Below, piece after piece: positions 1 to 6,938 of a stretch of 21,152 nt of DNA. The stretch is taken from contig JAZODR010000055.1 of the NCBI GenBank assembly GCA_045597125.1, positions 1 to 21,152 of the forward strand, read 5' to 3'. Both the position numbers and the translations under genes were made by a program. This stretch comes from RGIG5579 sp045597125. GTDB lineage: Bacteria > Bacillota > Clostridia > Oscillospirales > SIG627. Under the pieces are notes generated by a model. That model worked only from the letters and a program-made list of their open reading frames with translations. It did not search any database and was not told where the DNA came from. Positions within the stretch are counted from its first letter, which is position 1. Every line of letters begins with the position of its first letter.

Positions 1-1
1 A

Positions 2-1666
2 GACCGCTTGGCCTCCGACTTCCCTTCCCCCCAAAAATTTTCTAACGATTTTTTTGAGCCGCCGTCGCCGACAAAATCTTTTTTTCAGCAAGAAGAATTT
101 TTGGGCGTCAACGCACTTGATGACAAAAATGCCTGGAAATTATTACGGCGTTCAAAAGAATTACTTGCGATGCGAACAGTTCCGCCGGAACTTATTGAGA
201 AATTAGACTATCGAAAAGATTGGAACAAACACCGGACGGTTGAAACTGTTCTTGATTTATTTCCGGCACTTAAACACTCCTACAGTTCTTTGCGTGGAAA
301 AAAATTAAATAAGAATAATCCGGTTGACATATTAAACTCCGCCGGTCGAATTAGAATTGGCGACATTGCTCGTTCTCATTCGATTCGGCTTGATCCTGTT
401 GACTCGCCGAAAGAACTGTTTCGATACCGCCAGCGTATTCAAACAATAATTGAATGGGGATATCTCAACAATTATGTTCCTGTAATGATGACTCTAACTT
501 TATTTCATCGTTGGCATTCATTGGCACCTTTGTGTCGAGTTTTGCGGAAGGCTTGGACTAATTTATTTGGAGGAAATAAAGCGGGGCGTCAGCGCAGGTT
601 AATTTGTAACATAGGCGGTTACATTCGCCGGATGGAAGAAACTTTTAATGACGGCGAGGTTTCTGCATACAACAGTGGCTGGCATCCGCATTATCACATT
701 ATTTTATTCATCAAAGACCGGCAGAACTTGTCGTTTCTTTCAAATTATGAAAAGGAACTTCAAGAAGTTTGGGTAAAGCTTGTTGACAAATTTTATTATG
801 CAGAGTTCGGCGAACACATTCCCGCCGGATATTACAACACTTTCAAACAACACGGCTTAAAGTTCAGCCGATACAAATCTAAGGAACATGCTGTTCATTG
901 TTGTCGTCATGGCGGTACTCCTGGAAATGCAGGCGATATTTTGGAAGTTCATGACGGCGACTATTTGGCAAAGATCCTGGGAACAGATACACCTTCTTAC
1001 GGCGGGGATAATGAACTTACTTCTATGACGAAAGCCAGCAGAACTCCTTTTGATTTGTTGAGTGGAAAAGTTACCGCCAATTTGGCGGATCTTTGGTGTG
1101 AGTATGCATTGGCGACAAAGAAAATTCCTTGCTTTACTTTTTCAAAAGGTCTGCAGAAAAAAGTTGATGATTATTTTAATTCAAAAGCCGAACAACAAAA
1201 ATTATCATCGCCTCATTCGGAAAAAACATCTGAATCTTTTTCTGATGAAAACGTTGATACTTCTCCGGAAATTGTCGTGCGTATTTCAGGGGAAAATTAT
1301 CAATGGTTGTATCGTCATTTTCAAATTGGCAACTTGTTAAGGATTTCAAAACAAGGGGCTGATGCTGTCAAAAAATGGTTAAAGGAAAATTTCAATATTG
1401 ATTCTGTTGAGAGCGGAGATGACACTGTCTCTATTAATACTGATTTTAATCTTGATGATTATGAGGCAAACACTTCTGAATACTTTCCGCCTTTAATTGA
1501 ATCTGCCAATCATTCTTATTCTGATTATGAAGCAAATATTTCTGAGGATTCGCTGTTGATGGAATCCGCCGTTCAAGATTTTTATTCTTACCAGTCTTTT
1601 TCGCCCTCTCAATCGTGCCCGCCGAACTCAGACTTTTTTTCTTCTATGAATAAAGACCCTCCATAA
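2..1666 (+). CDS. Rolling-circle (HUH) replication initiator protein, 5'-partial
   Basis: The frame is open from the window edge. The first usable start is a TTG at 8 with no visible ribosome site, so the true N-terminus probably lies outside. Numbering from that TTG (552 residues), I see the three motifs of plasmid Rep_1-type initiators: MMTLTLFH at about 160-167 (motif 1), the metal-binding HPHYH at 226-230 (motif 2, HUH), and YLAK at 319-322 (motif 3, Tyr319 the likely nicking residue with Lys322). SRTPFDLLSG further on is also typical of this family. Such proteins nick one strand at the double-strand origin and start rolling-circle replication. The last 150 residues are acidic and Ser/Asn-rich and carry a duplicated block beginning DYEAN (about residues 486 and 507). 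An IS91-like transposase is less likely because only one catalytic Tyr is seen. Role as plasmid or integrated-element Rep is inferred from motifs. Confidence 0.8.
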   Translation, partial: DRLASDFPSPQKFSNDFFEPPSPTKSFFQQEEFLGVNALDDKNAWKLLRRSKELLAMRTVPPELIEKLDYRKDWNKHRTVETVLDLFPALKHSYSSLRGKKLNKNNPVDILNSAGRIRIGDIARSHSIRLDPVDSPKELFRYRQRIQTIIEWGYLNNYVPVMMTLTLFHRWHSLAPLCRVLRKAWTNLFGGNKAGRQRRLICNIGGYIRRMEETFNDGEVSAYNSGWHPHYHIILFIKDRQNLSFLSNYEKELQEVWVKLVDKFYYAEFGEHIPAGYYNTFKQHGLKFSRYKSKEHAVHCCRHGGTPGNAGDILEVHDGDYLAKILGTDTPSYGGDNELTSMTKASRTPFDLLSGKVTANLADLWCEYALATKKIPCFTFSKGLQKKVDDYFNSKAEQQKLSSPHSEKTSESFSDENVDTSPEIVVRISGENYQWLYRHFQIGNLLRISKQGADAVKKWLKENFNIDSVESGDDTVSINTDFNLDDYEANTSEYFPPLIESANHSYSDYEANISEDSLLMESAVQDFYSYQSFSPSQSCPPNSDFFSSMNKDPP

Positions 1667-1690
1667 CTTTTTTCTAAAAAAGTTGCTTTT
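1665..1690 (+). terminator. Weak hairpin after rep
   Basis: Arms AACTTTTTT (1665-1673) and AAAAAAGTT (1676-1684) follow the rep stop codon directly, then GCTTTTTC. The stem is mostly A-T and the T run short, so termination is probably inefficient. Confidence 0.35.
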
Positions 1691-1711
1691 TCAAAAAAGG
1701 TAATATATAAT
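1683..1711 (+). promoter_or_regulatory. Candidate sigma-70 promoter reading into the hairpin region
   Basis: A perfect TATAAT (1706-1711) lies 17 nt after TTGCTT (1683-1688). The -10 is ideal, the -35 matches only in TTG. It would start a transcript near 1718, running into the structured region and possibly on into the ATPase operon. It partly overlaps the weak hairpin after rep. Confidence 0.45.
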
Positions 1712-1724
1712 CAAAACAGCTTCA

Positions 1725-1950
1725 GTCTAAGGCGTTTATTTTCCTTATTCTAATCTGCGCGAAAAACTTTCACTACGGCAGGTTTACGGATCTTAGACAA
1801 AGCAACTGCGTTTTTCTTTCTTCTGTTTTTTCTTTCTTGGCGGATAAACTGCGCGAAGGAGGTTCAGACTGCAAGTTTCATTACCGCCGGAATAAAACAA
1901 AACTACCCCCATTTCGTTACTACTTTTTTATTTTGGTTACTCTTTAACTA
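1725..1950. other. Non-coding stretch between rep and hairpin array
   Basis: No convincing gene. It holds a 7-bp complement (GTCTAAG at 1725-1731 with CTTAGAC at 1792-1798), two copies of the recurring octamer CTGCGCGA (1755-1762 and 1849-1856), and a GAAGGAGG ribosome-site-like string (from about 1854) that has no start codon behind it. The first copy of TACCCCCATTTCG (1904-1916) recurs with one change at 1957-1969. Confidence 0.5.
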
Positions 1951-1972
1951 TTGTCGTACCCCCATATCGACA
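1904..1972. repeat. Paired TACCCCCAT repeats, second in a hairpin loop; possible replication origin
   Basis: TACCCCCATTTCG (1904-1916) and TACCCCCATATCG (1957-1969) are direct repeats 53 nt apart. The second forms the loop of a hairpin with arms TGTCG (1952-1956) and CGACA (1968-1972). Rolling-circle double-strand origins often combine a Rep-binding repeat with a nick site in a hairpin loop, so with rep just upstream this is a possible origin. Equally it may be the first hairpin of the structured RNA. Confidence 0.3.
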
Positions 1973-2927
1973 GGCTGAACATTTGGAAATAAGGATAGTA
2001 TGTCAGCCTTCCATGGAGAAAGGAGAAGGGGAGGTTACCGCGGGGACCTTTATGACCACGGCTTAGTGATTGGGCGCGTTGGGTCCTTAGACCAACGAGG
2101 GTTTGTCAGAGCCTGAAGTCTGGCAAGGGCAATTGTCGGTGCCTTAATTCCGGCAATCTAATGGTGGTTACTGTCGTTTGTTGTTGGGTTTGACCAGTAC
2201 CCTGTTAAAACTGGGGCGGCAGCTGTCGGCGCCAAAGTTCGGCAGAGTCTTGATTGGCCTTGGACGCATGGTTTGCCGGTGGTAGTATGATAGTTGAGTT
2301 TGGTTGAGTAATTAGAGTGTAGCCGGTGTATAAAAGTAATTTGAAAGTTGTAAGTTATCGCGTCTGGTTACATCTGTGAGTGATCGCATTTGTATAACAT
2401 ATTACATGTTGTCAGTTTCATACTAAACTTGAAAAACGGGCAGTGGCGGAACCGTATATCCCGCTGGGTTCCTATCGGGATCATGCCGATAGAGGTGACT
2501 ATTTGACCTGAATCAATAGAGGTACTGTTGGAACCTTTACGACCAACAGAGTCCATTAGAAAAAGAAGATAATCTGCTAATACAGCAAAAAGGGGCTTAT
2601 ATGCCTAAGGTCTTTCGCCGGATCTTTAAAATTTAATGGCGGGGCATTTGCTAGGAGCTCAAACACTTGGCAGGTAAACTATCGAAACCTTAACAGATAG
2701 AGGCGTAGTTGTTCCTTAACCAACTGCTCATTCACTTACATTCAACAAATTTATGTACATTTAATGAATGATTCTTCAGTAGGGCCCGAACCCGAATTTC
2801 GGCAATGCACGCGTGAGTACCTTTAAGGAACGTCGATGGCATATCACAAGAGCGGATCACTACCTTCGAGTCAGGAAGACAATACTGATTGAACTTTCAT
2901 TGAACGGATGAAGATAACTTGTCCTTC
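1951..2927 (+). ncRNA. Candidate large, highly structured non-coding RNA
   Basis: Nearly 1 kb without a credible gene but dense in local stems. Seen: 1952-1972; 1973-2008 (GGCTGA with TCAGCC); 2038-2061; 2077-2097 (CGTTGG with CCAACG); 2103-2126; 2132-2157; 2194-2214; 2223-2245; 2472-2492 (CTATCGG with CCGATAG); 2499-2519; 2525-2549 (CTGTTGG with CCAACAG); 2679-2700; 2707-2725; 2728-2771 (TCATTCA with TGAATGA); 2874-2927. In three related hairpins the same position pairs T with G, which is a U-G wobble only on the plus strand, so I assign that strand; one stem (2038-2061) has a C-A mismatch that would read better on the other strand. Size, a rep gene alongside and hairpin richness recall the ROOL and GOLLD classes of phages, plasmids and rumen bacteria, but I cannot match a consensus. 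It could instead be a plasmid replication origin or a long leader of the downstream operon. Ends are approximate. Confidence 0.6.
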
Positions 2928-2962
2928 ATTAAATGAATGAGAAAATTACTAGGGGTGCGGTT

Positions 2963-3121
2963 ATGTTTGAACCGGCAAGCAGAAAAAAGCGTCTGGATTC
3001 TATCGTTCTCTATATCCTGCGCGAAGAGAAAAAAAATATGAAGACAAAAGCGAAAAGCAAAAATGATATGGTCAAACTTATTGAAAGAATAATTACCAAC
3101 GAGAGCCGAAAATGGAGGTGA
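2963..3121 (+). CDS. Small basic protein, first gene of the ATPase operon
   Basis: A 52-residue Lys/Arg-rich protein beginning MFEPASRKKRLDSIVLYILR. I prefer the ATG at 2963 because AGGGGTG (2950-2956) sits six bases before it. An upstream in-frame ATG at 2933 would add 10 residues but lacks a clear ribosome site. The stop codon (3119-3121) lies inside the ribosome binding site of the next gene, so the two are coupled. No domain recognised; predicted mostly helical and charged. Position suggests an accessory or regulatory partner of the ATPase. It starts about 35 nt after the last hairpin of the structured region. It contains one copy of the CTGCGCGA octamer (3017-3024). Moderately confident it is translated, given the spacing and the coupling. 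Confidence 0.55.
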   Translation: MFEPASRKKRLDSIVLYILREEKKNMKTKAKSKNDMVKLIERIITNESRKWR

Positions 3122-3125
3122 CTTT

Positions 3126-5075
3126 TTGCGCCTCAAAACGCTGAGCTTGAAGAATTTTCGGCAATTTTTCGGACTCAATGAAATTGTTTTTTCTTGTGAT
3201 TCTCAAAAAAATGTAACTGTCATTTTAGGTGACAACACTTTTGGAAAAACTACTCTGTTACAAGCATTCAACTGGTGCTTTTATGGTTCTGCCAATTTTG
3301 AAAAGAATCCGGCGGATCTTTTAAACTATGAAGTTGAAGTTCATTTGCGCAATGGCGAGGAAACTTGCCTTGCCGTCAAGATTTCATTTGAACATGACAA
3401 CCGCGAATACTTCATTTCACGAACTCGGAAATATACCAAAGTCAACAGTTACGTCATGTCACGCCAAGACGATGAATCTTTCAAAGTCTCATATCGTGAC
3501 CCCGACGGAAACCTTAATTTAGTTCGCCCCAATAAAGCACCGGAAGTGCTGGAAAACATCTTACCTCAAGATCTGTCCGGATACTTTTTCTTTGACAGTG
3601 AAAGAGTAAACAGCATTAGTTCACGGAAAGATTTGTCAGACGCCGTCAAAGGCTTACTTGGATTGTCTGTTTTTGATTCCGCCATAAAACATCTCGGCGA
3701 CCGTGCAACTAAAAATACTGTCATTGGCAACTTATACTCAAAAGTTAATCTGGACAGCAACAACAAGTTTCATCAACTCTTTTTACAAGTTCAAAGGGCG
3801 GAAGCCGAACAAAAGAAGCTTTCCATTCTTCTAACCAAATGTAATGATCAGCTTACCGCCTGTCAATCTCAATTTGAAAAAGTGCGGGATTTTCTGCGCG
3901 ACAAACAAAATCTTCCTGAACTTCAAAAACAAAAGGAGCTTTTGGAAGAAAGAATAGCAGCGGAACAAGAAAATTTATCCGTCCGCATTGCTGCTTATTT
4001 CCAACACTTTAACATTGGCGCGTTATCTTTTTTCCTTCAACCTCTACTGAAAAAAGCTGATGCTGTTCTCAATTCAAATGTTGGTAACTTCATTCCTTCA
4101 ATATCCGCCGCACTGATTGAGGAAATTCTGAAAAGCGGACACTGCATTTGCGGTCAGCCGATTCATAAAGGCGATAACGCCCATGGTCGTTTAATGTCTC
4201 TACTTTATTCTGAAAAACAGTCGGGAACTTTGGCAGCGGAAGTGCGCACTTACCGGGCAAAGTTAAGCGACTTTTCCAGATCCGCCGTGGCGAACTTTGA
4301 AGATATTTCCCAACACTACCGGTCTGTTTTAAGTTCGCGTTTCCGCCTTCAAGAATTGACGGCTGAACTTTCCTTTTTAACAAAAAAAATTAAAGACAAT
4401 CAAAAGTTTACACCTTTTGCCGAAAAGTTTGAGAAGTTGCGCCGCAAACTTGCTGAACTTCAAACTAAAAAAGATTCATTAACTCAACAGGCGGGCACGA
4501 AGAAAAACGAGCTTGCAAGGCTTCGCCAATCATTAAATTCGGTTACTCTCTCTAACCAAAACAATCAAGAGCTGTTTACTTTTATCGAAGACGCCGAAAG
4601 TGTCAAGCTTCTCCTTGAGAAAGAATATTGTAAGAAAGAAACTGCCTTGAGAGCTAATCTGGAATTGAAAGTTAATGAATTCTTTTGCAGAATGTATACA
4701 GGCAAACGACGCGTTGTTATTGATTCAAAATACAACATTACTTTGCAAACAAATATTTTCGGCACGGAAAAAGAATCAGGCGAGTCCGAAGGGACTGCCC
4801 GTGTCAAAAATTTTGCCTTCATTGCAGGGCTTGTTTCCCTTGCAACAATTTCCGAAGAATCTTACCCGTTGATTATCGATGCTCCTTTTTCAAATATGGA
4901 TGAACAGCACATTGCCAACATTTCAAAAATTCTGCCGGACATTGCCGAACAAGTCATTGTTTTTATTATGCACAAAGACTGGCAGTTTGCCTCCGCCGTG
5001 ATGAAAGAAAAAGTTGGTTGTCGGTACTCTCTAAAAAAAGTTTCGGAAACTTTTACCAAGATACAGTCTCAATAG
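3126..5075 (+). CDS. DndD/SMC-like AAA ATPase, putative defence protein
   Basis: The TTG start is supported by GGAGGTGA at 3114-3121. The 649-residue protein has the split ABC-ATPase plan of DndD, Rad50 and SMC proteins: N-terminal Walker A GDNTFGKTT (35-43), the DndD-typical YFFFDSERV (153-161), charged, probably coiled-coil arms (about 220-290 and 400-515) flanking a CICG motif (Cys340 and Cys342, hook-like), and a C-terminal Walker B PLIIDAPFSNMD (581-592) with a later His616. The ABC signature is divergent: GESEGTARV (552-560) in place of LSxGE. DndD works with DndB, C and E in DNA phosphorothioation and related restriction, but none of those partners is here, so I infer a DndD-like ATPase of another defence or DNA-maintenance module rather than true DndD. 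It is the middle gene of a three-gene operon, seven nt before the next. Confidence 0.78.
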   Translation: MRLKTLSLKNFRQFFGLNEIVFSCDSQKNVTVILGDNTFGKTTLLQAFNWCFYGSANFEKNPADLLNYEVEVHLRNGEETCLAVKISFEHDNREYFISRTRKYTKVNSYVMSRQDDESFKVSYRDPDGNLNLVRPNKAPEVLENILPQDLSGYFFFDSERVNSISSRKDLSDAVKGLLGLSVFDSAIKHLGDRATKNTVIGNLYSKVNLDSNNKFHQLFLQVQRAEAEQKKLSILLTKCNDQLTACQSQFEKVRDFLRDKQNLPELQKQKELLEERIAAEQENLSVRIAAYFQHFNIGALSFFLQPLLKKADAVLNSNVGNFIPSISAALIEEILKSGHCICGQPIHKGDNAHGRLMSLLYSEKQSGTLAAEVRTYRAKLSDFSRSAVANFEDISQHYRSVLSSRFRLQELTAELSFLTKKIKDNQKFTPFAEKFEKLRRKLAELQTKKDSLTQQAGTKKNELARLRQSLNSVTLSNQNNQELFTFIEDAESVKLLLEKEYCKKETALRANLELKVNEFFCRMYTGKRRVVIDSKYNITLQTNIFGTEKESGESEGTARVKNFAFIAGLVSLATISEESYPLIIDAPFSNMDEQHIANISKILPDIAEQVIVFIMHKDWQFASAVMKEKVGCRYSLKKVSETFTKIQSQ

Positions 5076-5082
5076 GTGCTTT

Positions 5083-5562
5083 ATGTTTGACAATGATTAT
5101 TTATTAGTTGGCAAGCATGCCTCTTATTTGAAATTTCTTGCGAAAAAGAGTACGCCGAACGACGCCGGGAACTCAGGGATTTTTGCGCGTTACATTGATG
5201 TTTACATAAATGCAGCTGTCTTTGGCTTGCTTTTTTACAGAACTGCTAAACTTGACACTTTATCCAATGACCGCGCACTAATTACGGCGGCTGATTTTGC
5301 CGAAGAAAAAGAAAACTGTATCTTCATTTTTCGTACTGTTATTTTATTGGACAAAACTTTACATCTTTCTTCTGAAGAAAAAATCAATCGTGCTTTTATT
5401 TCAAGTCCTGCTCAATCTGACTTTGAACTTTTCAACTCCTACATTCGCGGCGGTCTTGAAGTTTTGCATGAACTTTTCAATTCGGAAGACGATCATCTTT
5501 TCAAAACTTACGAAGTCATAAGCAGGCTTTATTCCTCTATGCCTGAAACCTGCGCGAGTTAA
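5083..5562 (+). CDS. Uncharacterised 159-residue protein, partner of the DndD-like ATPase
   Basis: Starts with ATG seven nt after the ATPase stop, with AGGTG four bases before it; clearly the last gene of that operon. The protein is soluble-looking and probably largely helical, with no signal peptide or membrane segment. Notable strings are FARYIDVYINAAVFGLLF (about 43-60), FIFRTVILLDK (about 88-98) and FNSYIRGGLEVLHELF (about 118-133). I do not recognise the family with certainty. The arrangement small gene, SMC-like ATPase, small gene resembles multi-component ATPase conflict systems, in which such a protein could be a middle or adaptor component; that is inference. Its last codons fall in an octamer copy (CTGCGCGA, 5550-5557), and its stop overlaps by three bases the stop of the convergent hydrolase gene. 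Confidence 0.7.
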   Translation: MFDNDYLLVGKHASYLKFLAKKSTPNDAGNSGIFARYIDVYINAAVFGLLFYRTAKLDTLSNDRALITAADFAEEKENCIFIFRTVILLDKTLHLSSEEKINRAFISSPAQSDFELFNSYIRGGLEVLHELFNSEDDHLFKTYEVISRLYSSMPETCAS

Positions 5563-6827
5563 ACTATCAAATATTTACAGACTGCGTCTGTTATTGTCTC
5601 TTCCCAAAAGAAATTGTTGCTGAACCTTCCGCAACCTTTACTTTCGGGAACGGCTTCGCCGTTCATCATATAAACAAAGCCGGTTTTTGTTTGCGGCACG
5701 AAAAAGAGACCGGACAACATTCCAAATGCTGCGCCGGAATGCCCGACGAAGTTTATTTCGTGATCCTTACACAACCTGTTCTTTGCTTTTCCATCAATGA
5801 AATAAACTCCCAAGCCGTACGAAAGAAAAACTCCGCCACAAGTGTCGCCGTTTTTTCCGTCGTAAATCCATTGCGGCTTTAACATTTCCTCAAAGGAATT
5901 TTGGCTTAAGATTTCCCTACCGCGGAAGCGTCCGCCATTCAGAAACATTTCCAGTACTTTTGCCAATTCCTCAAAAGAAATTCGCAGTCCGCCTTGCGGC
6001 GAAAAAATTGTTGCATTGGAACCTGCGCGATAATCTTTCAAACTGTAGCTTTGTTGAAACTTTTCCTCATACGGATTTTGAAGAGAAACAGTGTCGGGCG
6101 AAGGTTGAAACTCATACTCATCAGCTTTTCCGTACCACTTACCTTTTTCGTTCCAAACACCACTGTTATTTTTCTTCTGATAAACCGTTCCGAGCATTTC
6201 AAATTCAGCCGGCTTTAAATTTGCCGGCACGTAATCTGCCTGCGTTTCCAGTTGAGACAGAATGTTTTCTTTCTGATAAATATCAAAACGCTTGCCGGTT
6301 ACATTTTCAATGATCGTACCCAAAACTCCGTAATTTAAGTTTGAATAACAGAAGTATTCGTTTGCTCTTTTTTCAAAGTCAGCGAAATGTGCGCCGTTCT
6401 CAAAAAATTTTCCTTTTGGCGAGAAGAATTCCTCAATACTGAATTGCGGCGGGATGCTGTAAATTTTGCCGTCCCTCAGCGAAGAAGTATGACACGTCAA
6501 CATTCTTACTGTTATCTTTTCCTTAACAAAGGGGTTGCGCAGGGGAAAACTCAAATATTGGCTTGCATCTTCATCGAGATTAATTTTGCCCTGTTCAACA
6601 AGTTTAAGAAGGCTGAAAACAGTGAACATTTTTGACACGGACGCCACTCTGAATCTTGTATTCTTTGTAACAGGTTTTAAAATGTTTCCGGAAATTGCGC
6701 GCGCGCCGAGAAACTTTGAATAAACTTGTTTTCCTTCTTTATAAACGATAACTCCCAATCCGGGTACTTTAAATCCGGATTCGCCGATCATATTTTCCAA
6801 TACGGCGTTCATTTTTTCTAATTCCAT
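5559..6827 (-). CDS. Serine hydrolase of the class C beta-lactamase / penicillin-binding fold
   Basis: A 422-residue protein with the three family landmarks: SVSK (63-66, nucleophile Ser63 and Lys66), YSN (161-163) and HSG (363-365). These place it in the Beta-lactamase family, which includes AmpC, D-alanyl-D-alanine peptidases, esterases and many peptidases. Substrate cannot be told from sequence. There is no signal peptide at the chosen start, so it is probably cytoplasmic, unusual for an enzyme acting on cell-wall peptides but normal for esterases of this fold. The start ATG at 6827 follows a purine-rich leader (AAAGGA, then GGGGGT just before ATG). It is divergent from oppA, whose product binds peptides, so a role in peptide processing is possible but only suggested by position. 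Confidence 0.85.
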   Translation of the reverse strand: MELEKMNAVLENMIGESGFKVPGLGVIVYKEGKQVYSKFLGARAISGNILKPVTKNTRFRVASVSKMFTVFSLLKLVEQGKINLDEDASQYLSFPLRNPFVKEKITVRMLTCHTSSLRDGKIYSIPPQFSIEEFFSPKGKFFENGAHFADFEKRANEYFCYSNLNYGVLGTIIENVTGKRFDIYQKENILSQLETQADYVPANLKPAEFEMLGTVYQKKNNSGVWNEKGKWYGKADEYEFQPSPDTVSLQNPYEEKFQQSYSLKDYRAGSNATIFSPQGGLRISFEELAKVLEMFLNGGRFRGREILSQNSFEEMLKPQWIYDGKNGDTCGGVFLSYGLGVYFIDGKAKNRLCKDHEINFVGHSGAAFGMLSGLFFVPQTKTGFVYMMNGEAVPESKGCGRFSNNFFWEETITDAVCKYLIV

Positions 6828-6872
6828 ACCCCCAGGTCCTTTCTTTTGCTTTCTTTCGGTTCCTTTCTTTCA

Positions 6873-6902
6873 TTGACACGAAATAAGCAACTCTGATATT
6901 AT
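6873..6902 (+). promoter_or_regulatory. Promoter of the opp operon
   Basis: TTGACA (6873-6878) with an 18-nt spacer to TATTAT (6897-6902), about 36 nt before the oppA start. The same spot read on the minus strand gives TATAAT (6902-6897), which could serve the divergent hydrolase gene, although I see no good -35 for it. AGAGGA just before 6939 is the oppA ribosome site. Confidence 0.65.
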
Positions 6903-6938
6903 ACTCAAGCAAAATTTCGACAAGAAAGAGGAACTGAT

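Noticed and set aside
2..1666. IS91-type transposase instead of Rep
   Set aside because: Only one catalytic Tyr after the HUH motif and TPFDLL is Rep-like; no insertion-sequence ends seen.
2368..2556. 62-codon minus-strand frame in the structured region
   Set aside because: No ribosome site, no domain, and it covers hairpin-forming sequence.
2855..2880. tRNA-like T-arm (CCTTCGAGTCAGG)
   Set aside because: Flanking sequence gives no acceptor, D or anticodon arm; only a 3-bp stem forms.
1951..2927. Group I or II intron, RNase P or tmRNA
   Set aside because: I see no domain V, no P7-like core and no conserved RNase P or tmRNA elements, and no intron-encoded protein.
2963..5562. Complete Dnd phosphorothioation system
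   Set aside because: Only the DndD-like ATPase is present; DndB, DndC and DndE are not in the window.
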